This document shows positions 55,840 to 64,000 of a stretch of DNA of 64,000 nt, piece after piece. The stretch's first letter is position 1. Each line of letters begins with the position of its first letter. The DNA is taken from NCBI RefSeq assembly GCF_002911665.1, contig NZ_MTBP01000001.1, positions 1,860,001-1,924,000 of the forward strand, read 5' to 3'. This DNA comes from Actinomadura rubteroloni. GTDB lineage: Bacteria; Actinomycetota; Actinomycetes; Streptosporangiales; Streptosporangiaceae. The translations under genes and the position numbers were made by a program. Under the pieces are notes generated by a model that was not told the DNA's origin, did not search any database, and saw only the letters and a list, made by a program, of their open reading frames with translations.

Positions 55840-56421
55840 TCAGGCGAAGCGCACGAGACCTGCGGACGGCGTCACCGCGGCCCGCACCGGGCGATCATGC
55901 GGTTCGGCGGGCAGGGAGTCCACCAGCTCGCCGTCGTACAGCAGCGCCACCGTCAGGATCGCCGGACCCACCCGCGCCAGCGCCCGGTCGTACGAACCGC
56001 CGCCCCGGCCGAGACGCGTGCCCGTCCGGTCCACCGCGAGCGCCGGCGCCAGCACCACGTCGGCGCTGGCCACCGCGCCCGGGCCGCGCGGCGGCTCGGA
56101 CGGCTCCAGCGTCCCGCGCGGCCCCGGCCGCAGGGAGTCCGGCCCTTCGTACGACGCCCAGTCCAGATCGCCGTCCGGAAGGAGAAGAGGCAGCAGGACG
56201 TACGCGCCGCGCTTCCACAGCGCGAACAGGAGGCCACGGGTGTCGGGCTCGTCGCCCACCGAGGCGTAGGCCGCGACCGTCCCCGCCATCTCCATCTCGG
56301 GGACCGCCAGCAGCACGTCCCGCAGCGCACGGGCGGCGGACGTCCGCGCCGAGGGGTCCATGGCGGTCCGCGCCGCCAGCGCGGACGCGCGCGCCGCGCG
56401 CTTTGCGTCGATGTCGCTCAC
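55840..56421 (-). CDS. 5-formyltetrahydrofolate cyclo-ligase
   Basis: A 193-aa enzyme that converts 5-formyl-THF to methenyl-THF. The conserved C-terminal loop LAVDRTGTRLGRGGGSYDRAL and an N-terminal ARASALAARTAMDPSARTSA helix fit the family. GTG 56421 is the start from homology (SDIDAKRAARAS), with GAGAAG 4 bases upstream. It is divergent from galU with only 33 bases between starts, an arrangement conserved with mycobacteria (Rv0992c/galU). Confidence 0.9.
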   Translation of the reverse strand: MSDIDAKRAARASALAARTAMDPSARTSAARALRDVLLAVPEMEMAGTVAAYASVGDEPDTRGLLFALWKRGAYVLLPLLLPDGDLDWASYEGPDSLRPGPRGTLEPSEPPRGPGAVASADVVLAPALAVDRTGTRLGRGGGSYDRALARVGPAILTVALLYDGELVDSLPAEPHDRPVRAAVTPSAGLVRFA

Positions 56422-56442
56422 GATCTTCTCACCGTCGGTGGC

Positions 56443-56448
56443 TAGGGT
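56443..56448 (+). promoter_or_regulatory. putative -10 box of galU (leaderless)
   Basis: TAGGGT ends 6 bases before the galU ATG and no SD is present. Confidence 0.4.
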
Positions 56449-56454
56449 CTCACC

Positions 56455-57372
56455 ATGGCCGACAACGCACCCGTACTCAAGGCCGTCGTTCCGGCGGCGG
56501 GTCTCGGAACCCGATTCCTGCCCGCGACGAAGGCGACGCCGAAGGAGATGCTGCCGATCGTCGACAAACCGGCGATCCAGTACGTCGTCGAGGAGGCCGT
56601 CGACGCGGGACTCACCGACGTCCTGATGATCACCGGCCGCAACAAACGCTCGATCGAGGACCACTTCGACCGGGCCTACGAGCTGGAGGAGGCCCTCGAC
56701 GCCAAGGGCGACGCCGAACGGCTGGCCGCCGTCCGAGAGTCCGCGGACCTCGCGATCATGCACTACGTCCGCCAGGGCGAGCCGAAGGGCCTCGGGCACG
56801 CCGTGTACTGCGCGCGCCAGCACGTGGGGCGCGAGCCGTTCGCGGTCCTGCTCGGCGACGACCTCATCGACGCCCGCGACGACCTGCTGCGCCGCATGAT
56901 CGAGGTCCGGCAGCGCTACGGCGGCAGCGTCGTCGCGCTGATGGAGGTGGAACCCGAGCAGGTGTCGGCCTATGGCTCCGCCGCGATCGAGACCACCGAC
57001 GAGGAGGACGTCGTCCGGATCACCGACCTGGTCGAGAAGCCGCCGACCGGGGAGGCGCCCAGCAACTGGATCATCATCGGCCGCTACGTCTGCGACGCCT
57101 CGGTGTTCGACGTCCTGGAGAAGACCCCGCCCGGCCGCGGCGGGGAGATCCAGCTCACCGACGCGCTGCGCACGCTCGCCGACACGCCCGCCGACCAGGG
57201 CGGGGGCGTCTACGGAGTGAAGTTCCGCGGACGCCGCTACGACACGGGCAACAAGCTGGAGTATCTCCGCACGGTCGTGATGTTCGCGTCCGAGCGGGAA
57301 GACCTGTCGGCGGAGTTCCTCTCCTGGCTGCGCGACTTCTGCGCCGAGCGCGGCGGTGCGGGGAACGGGTGA
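56455..57372 (+). CDS. galU: UTP-glucose-1-phosphate uridylyltransferase
   Basis: A 305-aa nucleotidyltransferase that makes UDP-glucose. The nucleotide-binding AVVPAAGLGTRFLPATKATP and KEMLPIVDKPAIQYVVEEAV motifs are intact; NWIIIGRYVCDASVFDVLE and KFRGRRYDTGNKLEYLRTVV complete the fold. The stop precedes glp by 28 bases; genes are in one direction and likely one operon. Confidence 0.95.
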   Translation: MADNAPVLKAVVPAAGLGTRFLPATKATPKEMLPIVDKPAIQYVVEEAVDAGLTDVLMITGRNKRSIEDHFDRAYELEEALDAKGDAERLAAVRESADLAIMHYVRQGEPKGLGHAVYCARQHVGREPFAVLLGDDLIDARDDLLRRMIEVRQRYGGSVVALMEVEPEQVSAYGSAAIETTDEEDVVRITDLVEKPPTGEAPSNWIIIGRYVCDASVFDVLEKTPPGRGGEIQLTDALRTLADTPADQGGGVYGVKFRGRRYDTGNKLEYLRTVVMFASEREDLSAEFLSWLRDFCAERGGAGNG

Positions 57373-57400
57373 CCGGTCACCGGACGGGGGAAGCGTGGGC

Positions 57401-58609
57401 ATGAGGACGGTCGCGGAGCATCTCGCCGGGATCCTGGCCGAGGTCTCCGTGCTGGCGCCGGAGGAGGTGGCGCTGCCGGACGCGGCGGGAACGGTCCTCG
57501 CCGAGCCCGTCGCGGCGCCCGTCGCGCTGCCGCCCTTCGACAACTCGGCGATGGACGGCTACGCGGTGGTCGCGGCGGACATCGCCGGGGCCACCGAGGC
57601 GTCGCCGGTCGCCCTGCCCGTCCGCGGCGACATCGCCGCGGGCGTCGCGGGGGTCGCCGAGATCGGCGTCGGCAGCGCGGCGCGGATCATGACGGGCGCC
57701 CCGCTGCCCGCCGGGGCGGACGCGGTCGTGCCCGTCGAGTGGACCGACGGCGGCGTGCGCGACGTCCGGGTGCTGCGCGCCGCGCCGCCGGGGAACTACA
57801 TCCGGCGGTCCGGTGAGGACGTCGTCGCCGGCCAGGTCGTCGCGGACGCGGGGACCCGGCTCGGCGCCGCGCAGATCGGCATGCTCGCCGCCGTCGGCCG
57901 GCCCCGGGTGAGTGTGCGGCGCAAGCCCCGCGTCGTCGTCCTGTCCACGGGCAGCGAACTGCGCGAACCGGGCAGCGAGCTGGAACCGGGCCAGATCTGG
58001 GACTCCAACAGCTTCATGCTCGCCGTCGCGGTGGACGAGGCGGGCGGCACGGGACGGCGGCGGGCGATCGTCGCCGACGACCCAGCCGACGTCCTGCGCA
58101 CCCTGCGCGACCTGGCCGGAAGCGTTGACGCGATCGTCACGACCGGTGGGGTCTCGATGGGCGCCCGCGACGTCGTCAAGGAGGTCCTGACGGGCGTCGG
58201 CACGATGGCGTTCCACAAAGTGCGCATGCGGCCCGGCAAACCGCAGGGATTCGGCCTGCTCGACGGGACGCCCGTCTTCACGCTGCCCGGCAACCCGGTC
58301 AGCGCGTACGTGTCGTTCCAGGTGTTCGTGCGTCCGGCGCTGCGGGCGATGCAGGGCCTGCCGCCCGAGTCCCTGCCGACAGTCAGCGCCGTCCTCGGCG
58401 CAGATGTCCGCTCGCCCGCCGGGATTCGGCACTATCAGCGGTCGCGGCTCAGCGAGAACCGCGGCCACCCCACCGTCACGCCCGCCGAAGGGCAGGGCTC
58501 GCACCAGCTCGGGTCGCTGGCCGGCGCCGACTCCCTCATCGTCTTGGACGAGGAGGCCGAGGCCGTGCCCGCCGGCGCGCACGTCGAGGTCATGAGGTTG
58601 CCGTCATGA
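57401..58609 (+). CDS. glp: gephyrin-like molybdotransferase Glp (MoeA family)
   Basis: A 402-aa MoeA-family protein with the domain order I-II-III-IV. The substrate motif PPFDNSAMDGYAVVAADI, the MPT-binding VTTGGVSMGARDVVKEVL and RMRPGKPQGFGLLDGTPVFT are present. Its place (galU-this gene-moaC-mog-rimJ-SepX/GlpR) matches the gene called glp in actinobacteria, where a gephyrin-like protein binds FtsZ and the membrane protein GlpR. The sequence alone does not tell whether it also makes molybdenum cofactor, and moaC and mog adjacency suggests it may. Start ATG 57401; GGGGGAAG is 7 bases upstream. Confidence 0.85.
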   Translation: MRTVAEHLAGILAEVSVLAPEEVALPDAAGTVLAEPVAAPVALPPFDNSAMDGYAVVAADIAGATEASPVALPVRGDIAAGVAGVAEIGVGSAARIMTGAPLPAGADAVVPVEWTDGGVRDVRVLRAAPPGNYIRRSGEDVVAGQVVADAGTRLGAAQIGMLAAVGRPRVSVRRKPRVVVLSTGSELREPGSELEPGQIWDSNSFMLAVAVDEAGGTGRRRAIVADDPADVLRTLRDLAGSVDAIVTTGGVSMGARDVVKEVLTGVGTMAFHKVRMRPGKPQGFGLLDGTPVFTLPGNPVSAYVSFQVFVRPALRAMQGLPPESLPTVSAVLGADVRSPAGIRHYQRSRLSENRGHPTVTPAEGQGSHQLGSLAGADSLIVLDEEAEAVPAGAHVEVMRLPS

Positions 58610-59103
58610 GCATGGGATCGGAGTTCGCCGAGTTCAGCCATCTCGACGCGTCGGGCGCGGCGCGGATGGTGGACGTCTCGGCGAAGAACATCACCGACCG
58701 CACCGCCACCGCCGCGGGCTTCGTCGCGCTGTCCGCGCGGTGCGTCGCCGCGCTGCGCGCCGGGGACGTCCCCAAGGGCGACGCGCTGTCGGTCGCCCGC
58801 ATCGCCGGGATCATGGGCGCGAAACGGACACCGGACCTGGTGCCGCTGTGCCATCCGATCGCGCTGCACGGCGTCGCCGTCGACCTGACCGTGGCCGACG
58901 ACGGCGTCGCGATCGTCGCCACCGCCCGCACCGCCGACCGGACGGGCGTCGAGATGGAGGCGCTGACGTCCGTCACCACGGCCGCGCTCGCCCTGATCGA
59001 CATGGTGAAGGCGATCGACCCGGCGGCGACGATCACGCAGGTCCGCGTCGAGGAGAAGACGGGAGGCAAGACCGGGACATGGCGCCGAACGGGAGACCGC
59101 TGA
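58606..59103 (+). CDS. moaC: cyclic pyranopterin monophosphate synthase
   Basis: A 165-aa MoaC, second enzyme-activity of molybdopterin precursor synthesis. Motifs KGDALSVARIAGIMGAKRTP, LVPLCHPIALHGVAVDL and ALTSVTTAALALIDMVKAID hold the active-site Lys/His/Asp. It overlaps the end of glp by four bases (ATGA) and the start of the next gene. Confidence 0.95.
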   Translation: MSMGSEFAEFSHLDASGAARMVDVSAKNITDRTATAAGFVALSARCVAALRAGDVPKGDALSVARIAGIMGAKRTPDLVPLCHPIALHGVAVDLTVADDGVAIVATARTADRTGVEMEALTSVTTAALALIDMVKAIDPAATITQVRVEEKTGGKTGTWRRTGDR

Positions 59104-59588
59104 TCCGCGCGATGGCCGTCACGGTGTCCAACCGGGCCGCCGCGGGCGTCTACGAGGACCGGTCCGGGCCGCTGCTCGTCAGCTTCCTGGAGGATCTCGG
59201 CTGCCAGGTGGACGGCCCGGTGGTCGTGCCGGACGGAGAGCCGGTCGCCGAGGTCCTCGCCGACGCGGTCGCGGCCGGGTACGACGTCGTCGTCACCACG
59301 GGCGGCACCGGGCTCAGCCCGACCGACGAGACGCCCGAGATGACGCGCCGCATCATCGAACGGGAGGTTCCGGGCATCGCCGAAGCGATCCGGCAGGAAG
59401 GACGCGAGGCCGTGCCCGCCGCCGTCCTCTCCCGGGGGATCGCCGGGACGGCGGGCCGCACGCTCATCGTGAACCTGCCGGGCTCGACGGGCGGGGTGCG
59501 CGACGGGATGGCCGTGCTCGGGACCGTTCTGCGGCACGCCGTCGACCAGATCGGCGGCGGTGACCACCCGCGTCCGGCGCAGGCGTGA
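59079..59588 (+). CDS. mog: molybdopterin adenylyltransferase-type (MogA/MoaB) protein
   Basis: A 169-aa MogA/MoaB-family protein, with RAAAGVYEDRSGPLLVSFLE, VVVTTGGTGLSPTDETPEMT and NLPGSTGGVRDGMAVLG. It adenylylates molybdopterin before metal insertion. ATG 59079 overlaps moaC by 25 bases; ATG 59112 (MAVTVS) is an alternative start. The overlap with moaC implies coupled translation. Confidence 0.9.
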   Translation: MAPNGRPLIRAMAVTVSNRAAAGVYEDRSGPLLVSFLEDLGCQVDGPVVVPDGEPVAEVLADAVAAGYDVVVTTGGTGLSPTDETPEMTRRIIEREVPGIAEAIRQEGREAVPAAVLSRGIAGTAGRTLIVNLPGSTGGVRDGMAVLGTVLRHAVDQIGGGDHPRPAQA

Positions 59589-59876
59589 CCGTCTGGCTGG
59601 AGCGCCATTTTCGGCTATCGGGCCGGTGCGGCGGACCTGGCGGTCTCGGTCTCTCAGCCGAGACGTGGACGGCGCACACCGTGTCTGGTATGACCGTTTC
59701 GTCATGCTGAACGGAGCCGTCTGGCCCGAGCCGGACACCCCGGCGGCGACCGGCGCCTGTTCCGCGCTCCGCGCAGGCACGTCGCCCGGCCGTCGGTGCG
59801 TGCCGGACGGAGCGCGGCGGACGATCTGGTGGACAATTGATGGCGTCCGGGCACGCGAAAAGGGAATCATGGAGTC

Positions 59877-60515
59877 GTGGAACGCATGCGGGGTTGGCCG
59901 GTCACACTGACCGAGGGGCCGGTCGGGCTGCGCCCGCTGCGGCACCGTGACGCCTCGATCTGGCGCGACATGCGCGTGCGCAACGCCGAGTGGCTGCGCC
60001 CCTGGGAGCCCACCAACCCCGAGACGCCCCTGTTCCGCAGCGGCCTCGGCCCGTACTTCACGATGGTCCGGACGATGCGCCGCGAGGCCCGCCAGGGTCT
60101 GGCGCTGCCCTGGGTCGTCACCCACGAGGACCGGTTCGCCGGGCAGCTCACGATCGGCGCCATCGTCTGGGGTTCGGCGCGATCCGCGCAGATCGGCTAC
60201 TGGGTCGACCGCCAGGTCGCCGGGCGCGGCATCATGCCCACCGCCGTCGCGCTCGCCGTCGACCATTGCTTCTTCACCGTCGGGCTGCACCGCGTCGAGG
60301 CGAATATCCGTCCCGAGAACGCCGCCAGCCGCCGCGTCGTGGAGAAACTCGGCTTCCGCGAAGAGGGAATTCGGCGCCGTCACCTGCACATCGACGGAGC
60401 CTGGCGCGACCACATCTGCTACGCGCTGACCAGCGAGGACGTCCCCGGCGGCCTCCGTGCTCGCTGGCTCGCCACCCGGAGACGAGCATTTCCCCACTCG
60501 CCGTCGTCACCCTGA
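59877..60515 (+). CDS. rimJ: GNAT-family N-acetyltransferase (RimJ-like)
   Basis: A 212-aa acetyltransferase of the RimJ/RimL group: VGLRPLRHRDASIWRDMRVR, the acetyl-CoA loop DRQVAGRGIMPTAVALAV, and RVEANIRPENAASRRVVEKL. Family members acetylate ribosomal protein N-termini or small molecules; the target here is not known. GTG 59877 or ATG 59886 may be the start; GGAG is close to the GTG. The 288 bases before it hold no gene. Confidence 0.88.
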   Translation: MERMRGWPVTLTEGPVGLRPLRHRDASIWRDMRVRNAEWLRPWEPTNPETPLFRSGLGPYFTMVRTMRREARQGLALPWVVTHEDRFAGQLTIGAIVWGSARSAQIGYWVDRQVAGRGIMPTAVALAVDHCFFTVGLHRVEANIRPENAASRRVVEKLGFREEGIRRRHLHIDGAWRDHICYALTSEDVPGGLRARWLATRRRAFPHSPSSP

Positions 60516-60762
60516 CATTTGAGCGGACGGTGACGTCCGGGCGTTCGCCGCGCCGTAAGTTTCCTGCGCTCGCGAAGGCTCGGCAAACGGAGAGTAACCA
60601 AGAGAACGATCTCGCGACACACCGCCCCTTATGCTCGTCAACCGTTGACACCGACTCGTACCGTGCGGGCGTGACCCTGCTCCCGATGCACGTGCGCGAG
60701 CCGTTCCGCGGCGCGTTCCTTCACCGTGCCCCGGGGCGTCCGCGGCCCACTGGGGTCGCCGC

Positions 60763-61341
60763 GTGAGCAGTGCCGTCCTCTATCTCGCGATCGTCGCCGT
60801 TTGGGCCGTCGTTCTCGTCCCGATGTGGCTCCGCCGGGACAACAATGAGTCTCCGGGAGTTTCTCGTTTCCTTCCTCGCCGCATCGAGGAGACGGACGAG
60901 TTCGACCTCGACGAGACACCGGTCACATCCGAGACGGAGGACGACGCGGACATCCACGAGCCCTCGCCCGTCCCGCAGCCGCGCCGCCGCCACGGCCGCG
61001 CGGCCGTCATCGCGCGCCGCCGGCGCCGCACGACGGGTCTCACGCTGCTGTTCCTCACGACGGTCGTCCTCGGCGCGACCGGCGTCGCGCCGTGGTGGAC
61101 GACCGTCCCGGCCCTCCTGCTCTTCACCGGCCACCTGGCGCTGCTGCGCGTCGCCGTCGGCGTGGACGCCGCCCGCCGCGCCGACCTCGCGCAGCGGGCA
61201 CGCTTCCGCCGCGCCGCCGAGCAGGAGGCCGAGGCCGCCGCCGTCGCCGCGGCCCACGCCGAGGTGATCGAACTCGTCCCGGTCCCCGAGGAAGAGGTCT
61301 TCGACCAGTACGCCGACGATCGTCGCGCCGTGGGCGAGTGA
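60763..61341 (+). CDS. sepX: divisome membrane protein SepX/GlpR
   Basis: A 192-aa membrane protein at the position of actinobacterial SepX/GlpR. One N-terminal helix (LYLAIVAVWAVVLVPMWLRR, about 5-25) is followed by an acidic linker with DDADIHEP, a basic RRRHGRAAVIARRRRRT patch, two more helices (about 88-128) and an Ala/Glu-rich C-terminal helix. SepX is needed for septation in Streptomyces, and GlpR is the membrane receptor of Glp in corynebacteria; both are encoded with glp/moeA and galU as here. The GTG start lacks a strong SD. Confidence 0.8.
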   Translation: MSSAVLYLAIVAVWAVVLVPMWLRRDNNESPGVSRFLPRRIEETDEFDLDETPVTSETEDDADIHEPSPVPQPRRRHGRAAVIARRRRRTTGLTLLFLTTVVLGATGVAPWWTTVPALLLFTGHLALLRVAVGVDAARRADLAQRARFRRAAEQEAEAAAVAAAHAEVIELVPVPEEEVFDQYADDRRAVGE

Positions 61342-61396
61342 GCCGCTTTCCGGTTACGCGAACACCCCGAGATCCTGCTAACCTAACGGAGTCGTT

Positions 61397-61470
61397 GGGG
61401 CTGTGGCGCAGACCGGTAGCGCACCTCGTTCGCATCGAGGGGGTCAGGGGTTCAAATCCCCTCAGCTCCA
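61397..61470 (+). tRNA. tRNA-Ala (anticodon CGC)
   Basis: A 74-base cloverleaf: acceptor GGGGCTG/CAGCTCC (one GU), anticodon stem CCTCG/CGAGG with loop TTCGCAT (CGC), T-arm GGGGTTCAAATCCCC and discriminator A. No CCA encoded. A TAACCT box at 61379-61384 may be its promoter. The tRNA lies directly after sepX, as in other actinobacteria, and borders a foreign-looking segment. Confidence 0.95.
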
Positions 61471-62087
61471 CTGCGGGCCGTTCTTGAGTCGGTCTGAGGT
61501 TGTTTGACGAAATCCCGTTCGGTCGTGAGATCGGGCGGGATCTCGTCATTGGGTGGGCTGGAGTGCTCGCTGAGCGGGCTCGTTGGGACGCGTTCGGTGG
61601 TCGCGAGGAGGATAGCGACGTTGATCGCCCGCCGCGAGGGCATGGGAAGCCCAATGCGGTCGGTGGGTGGTCGGGGTCTCGCGGTGTGGTTCGGTGCGTA
61701 TGGTTGTCAGCGCCGGTGGTCAGCGCCCGACGGGTAGCGGTCGTCTGCGGCGGGGTGTGTATCGGTGGTGGGGCGGATGGCCTTCGGGTGATGGCGGGTT
61801 TGTCCTAGACTGTGCAAATATGCAGCTTGGCGCATGAGGGCCGTAGGGATCGTTTGTGCGGCTTGACCGTAAGCGAGCCGGTTCCTGGGATCGGTTAGGT
61901 GGACGAAGGCAGGCAGTCTGACGGTCGGTTTGGCCGCTTGGTGTGCGGCGCGTTGCTGGGCGTCGGTCAAATCGATACGTGCTCGGCGGCCAGACGGTTT
62001 GGATTTCTTGGAAAGCAACCAGTTGCAGCGCGGGCAGGTGATGGCGGGTGATGTTCCGGCGCACGCAACCGGCGATCTCACCCGCAA
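61471..62087. other. 617-base region downstream of tRNA-Ala without a supported gene
   Basis: No gene is supported. GC content and codon pattern differ from the flanks. The minus strand carries a 126-aa open frame (61707-62087) with TCPRCNWLLSKKSKPSGRRA and no start signal. One imperfect palindrome, TGTGCAAATATGCA, sits near 61811. The segment looks like the scarred edge of an integrated element. Confidence 0.5.
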
Positions 62088-62783
62088 CTAGCGCCCGGGC
62101 TGGTCCTGGACACCCCCGACAAGCGCACCGGGTCCAACGCCATCACAGCTCTGGCCGCATTGGCCGCACTGGCCTTGCCTGTCGGCCTACTGGCAGTCGA
62201 CCGCGCTGACATCGACGGAAACTTGGCCTGGGCGGAGACGGCGGTGGTGTCGATCCCGACGTCACCGTTCCAGTGCCGCAGTTGCCTGCGGGCGTGGGCG
62301 CTGTGTACGGGCGCCAGGACCAGCGCGGTGACGATGGTCTACAGCAGGTCGCGGCGCTTCTGGTGGCGGGGGTGGTGGTCTCCCCAGGCGGTGGCCACCC
62401 GGTCGGCAGCCGGTTGGGACAGGCGGCGGCGTCCGTCGGCGCGGGCCGGGTCGGTCAGACTGATCAACGGTCGAAGGTCCGATAGAGCCGGCGCGATAGA
62501 GTCACCAGCGCCCGCGCTTGGCCACCGTTGGTGTCATCGTCATCGGGGAGACCGAGGAGGGCGCGGGCGGTGGGGCTGAGGCTGAAGGCCAAGAGTCGGG
62601 CCACCTCGGCGAGGGCGGGTTTGCGGATTTAGTGGCCGGCCAGCATCACGCTGGCCGGAACGGTGCGGACCGGGAGTCCGGCTGGGCCGGGCTGTCCGGA
62701 GGTTCGGCCTCGGCCAGCGCGGGGACACCGCTCTCGTCGAACAGTCCGATGAACTGGGTGACTTTGAAGTCGGGGATGCGCAT
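62088..62783 (-). pseudogene. broken IS transposase remnant
   Basis: Successive pieces on the minus strand read as one protein only across frameshifts and stops: MRIPDFKVTQFIGLFDESGV, then VPASVMLAGH with an in-frame TAA, then KPALAEVARLLAFSLSPTAR and ALVTLSRRLYRTFDR, then PARADGRRRLSQPAADRVAT, QKRRDLL with an in-frame TAG, TIVTALVLAPVHSAHARRQL and GIDTTAVSAQAKFPS. The content resembles actinomycete IS transposase fragments (DDE type), a weak assignment by eye. At least two frameshifts and two stops show decay. Confidence 0.6.
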
Positions 62784-62868
62784 CGGCGCATCGGTGACCG
62801 GTCGCGGTCGGCATGATGGCCGATTCGATCCCGCCGAAGCGCATCCCCGACTCCGCCCAGGGCTGGGA

Positions 62869-63993
62869 TCACCGGTGGCCGCGGAGCAGCCGGGTCGCGG
62901 TCTTCTCGTCCAGGGGCGGGACGAATTGCTGATAACGGCCCAGCGCCGAGGTGGAAACCCCGGCTGCTTTGGCGACCACTTCCGAGTCGATCCGCGCGCT
63001 CAGCAGCTCGACGATCCAGGTGGTCCGCAGCCGTCTGGCCGACATCGCGGGCAGGTCTCCGGTCGGATTGTGCCGGTGGCACCAGGAACCGATCAGGTTC
63101 TTGGAATGGACCGTCTTGCGCCCAGGCCGAAATAGGTAATGGTCACCGGCTGTTGCTGCGGCTTCGGCAAGTTGCTCTTCCCAGCCCGCACGCGCGACCA
63201 CCAGGCGCTGCAGCCCAGGCGAGACGATCTTCACTGTTCCCTGTTTCAGGACCTGGACGTGCGGGCCTTGGACGGTGGTCAGCTCACCGGGAGCCAACCC
63301 GCAACCGGCGGCCATAGCGAGCATCGCCTGCGCGTCCAACCTTGCGCGCCGGGGCAGATGCGCCGCCCAGTCCCGAAGGGCGGCCAGCTCACCGGGCTCA
63401 TACGGTGGAGTGGTCCTGCGTGGTGCTCTCAGCGGCGGCGGCTCGGACTCACCGCGCTGCGCCCAGGTCAGCCCGGCCCGAATCTGGCGCAGGCAGGCTC
63501 GATAGGTCCGCACCGACCCTGGCGCCAGATCCGGGCACCCGGTCAACATGAACTCATCGATCGTTTCGTGTCGCAACCAGACCTCCGGGTCGCACGGTAT
63601 GCCCCGCCGCATGGCCCAGACCGCGAGCTTGCCCGTAGCGTGCAGGAGCAGCTCGACGTCGTAGTCAGTCATCGGCGCCACAGCGGCCACCACCGCTTGC
63701 GCCGTGTCGCCGACCTGCTCCCACTCCGGCCCCGCGTCCGGCGGGCGGTAACCATCGATCTTTTCCGAGGTCTCCGGATCGAGAGTCGCGGACCACTTGT
63801 AGTGGCTGGTCAAGCAGCCGTCAGCCGATCTGTCGACTTGGACTGAGAGGAGGACGTCGCGATGGCGGGAGGACGGGCCCTTCGGGCCCCGCGGGATCTG
63901 GCCCGCGACCCTGATCAGTGGCCCGAGGCGGACCTGACCGGCCTGGGCGGCGGTCCGGCTGGCGAACTCGTCGCCGCGGAGGCTGTCCAGCAC
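62869..63993 (-). CDS. degenerate tyrosine recombinase-like protein
   Basis: A 374-aa frame that may continue past the window edge (ATG 63993 is 7 bases from the end). The second half has the layout of a tyrosine recombinase: AMLAMAAGCGLAPGELTTVQ resembles box I but the catalytic Arg is Ala, LRTTWIVELLSARIDSEVVA resembles box II with Arg but without the His, and VSTSALGRYQQF provides a candidate Tyr. The N-terminal half contains RRGIPCDPEVWLRHETIDEF and a core-binding-like SVRTYRACLRQIRAGLTW. It is probably an inactive or specialised relative, left by an element at tRNA-Ala. Confidence 0.55.
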   Translation of the reverse strand: MLDSLRGDEFASRTAAQAGQVRLGPLIRVAGQIPRGPKGPSSRHRDVLLSVQVDRSADGCLTSHYKWSATLDPETSEKIDGYRPPDAGPEWEQVGDTAQAVVAAVAPMTDYDVELLLHATGKLAVWAMRRGIPCDPEVWLRHETIDEFMLTGCPDLAPGSVRTYRACLRQIRAGLTWAQRGESEPPPLRAPRRTTPPYEPGELAALRDWAAHLPRRARLDAQAMLAMAAGCGLAPGELTTVQGPHVQVLKQGTVKIVSPGLQRLVVARAGWEEQLAEAAATAGDHYLFRPGRKTVHSKNLIGSWCHRHNPTGDLPAMSARRLRTTWIVELLSARIDSEVVAKAAGVSTSALGRYQQFVPPLDEKTATRLLRGHR

Positions 63994-64000
63994 ATTGCCT

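Noticed and set aside
61471..64000. attR copy of the tRNA-Ala 3' end
   Set aside because: No repeat of the T-arm/acceptor sequence is seen before the window ends.

Overview
The window is very GC-rich, codon-dense DNA from a filamentous actinomycete. Supporting signs are GTG/TTG starts, leaderless genes with TANNNT -10 boxes 6-8 nt before the start codon, a subtilisin-inhibitor (SSI) family protein, XRE/DUF397 pairs, a SapA-like domain on a kinase, a SigR-type sigma factor and SepX/GlpR. A Streptosporangiales relative (Thermomonosporaceae/Actinomadura type) is my best guess; this is inference, not a database result.

Layout. 1-6.8 kb: the 3' part of a Tad (Flp pilus) operon, with the CpaF/TadA ATPase end, TadB, TadC, Flp pilin, two TadE-like and one TadG-like pseudopilins, then a 993-aa membrane protein joining a LysM-like domain to a SARP-type regulator. 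6.8-14.2 kb: a NYN-domain protein, acyl-CoA carboxylase beta and epsilon subunits, PEP carboxylase and an archaeal/eukaryotic-type prolyl-tRNA synthetase. 14.2-19.1 kb: signalling genes (PAS-GAF-SpoIIE phosphatase, GAF-ANTAR regulator, CBS protein), an SSI-like inhibitor and a SigR-family sigma factor without an adjacent RsrA. 19.1-25.8 kb: poorly known proteins, including a proline-rich one and a Spo0M-like protein with a repetitive tail. 25.9-31.2 kb: an M16 peptidase pair, a STAS antagonist, a RsbW-like ATPase and an XRE/DUF397 pair. 31.2-41.9 kb: a Ser/Thr kinase, a 57-aa orphan gene behind a consensus SigR-type promoter, a triple AAA+ protein, pyruvate carboxylase and a secreted lipase. 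41.9-51.6 kb: an ECF42 sigma factor with its DGPF partner, an antigen-85-like esterase, DoxX and YchJ proteins, a TetR/SRPBCC pair with a perfect operator, tRNA-Arg(CCT), a D,D-carboxypeptidase and MscL. 51.6-61.5 kb: the conserved actinobacterial block SAF - mtnP - fmdB - antiporter - 5-FCL - galU - glp(moeA) - moaC - mog - rimJ - sepX/glpR - tRNA-Ala(CGC). 61.5-64 kb: a decayed insertion downstream of that tRNA, with a broken transposase and a degenerate recombinase-like gene.

How it works together. Central carbon genes (ppc, pyc, accD/accE) cover anaplerosis and carboxylation. Several two- or three-gene modules are regulatory: XRE/DUF397/ATPase, ECF42/DGPF, TetR/operator/SRPBCC, and SpoIIE, STAS and RsbW-like partner-switching parts. 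The most interesting signals are two SigR-type promoters (one before sigR, one before the orphan 57-aa gene), the Glp-SepX/GlpR division locus, and three separate degenerate tandem-repeat tracts lying downstream of stop codons.
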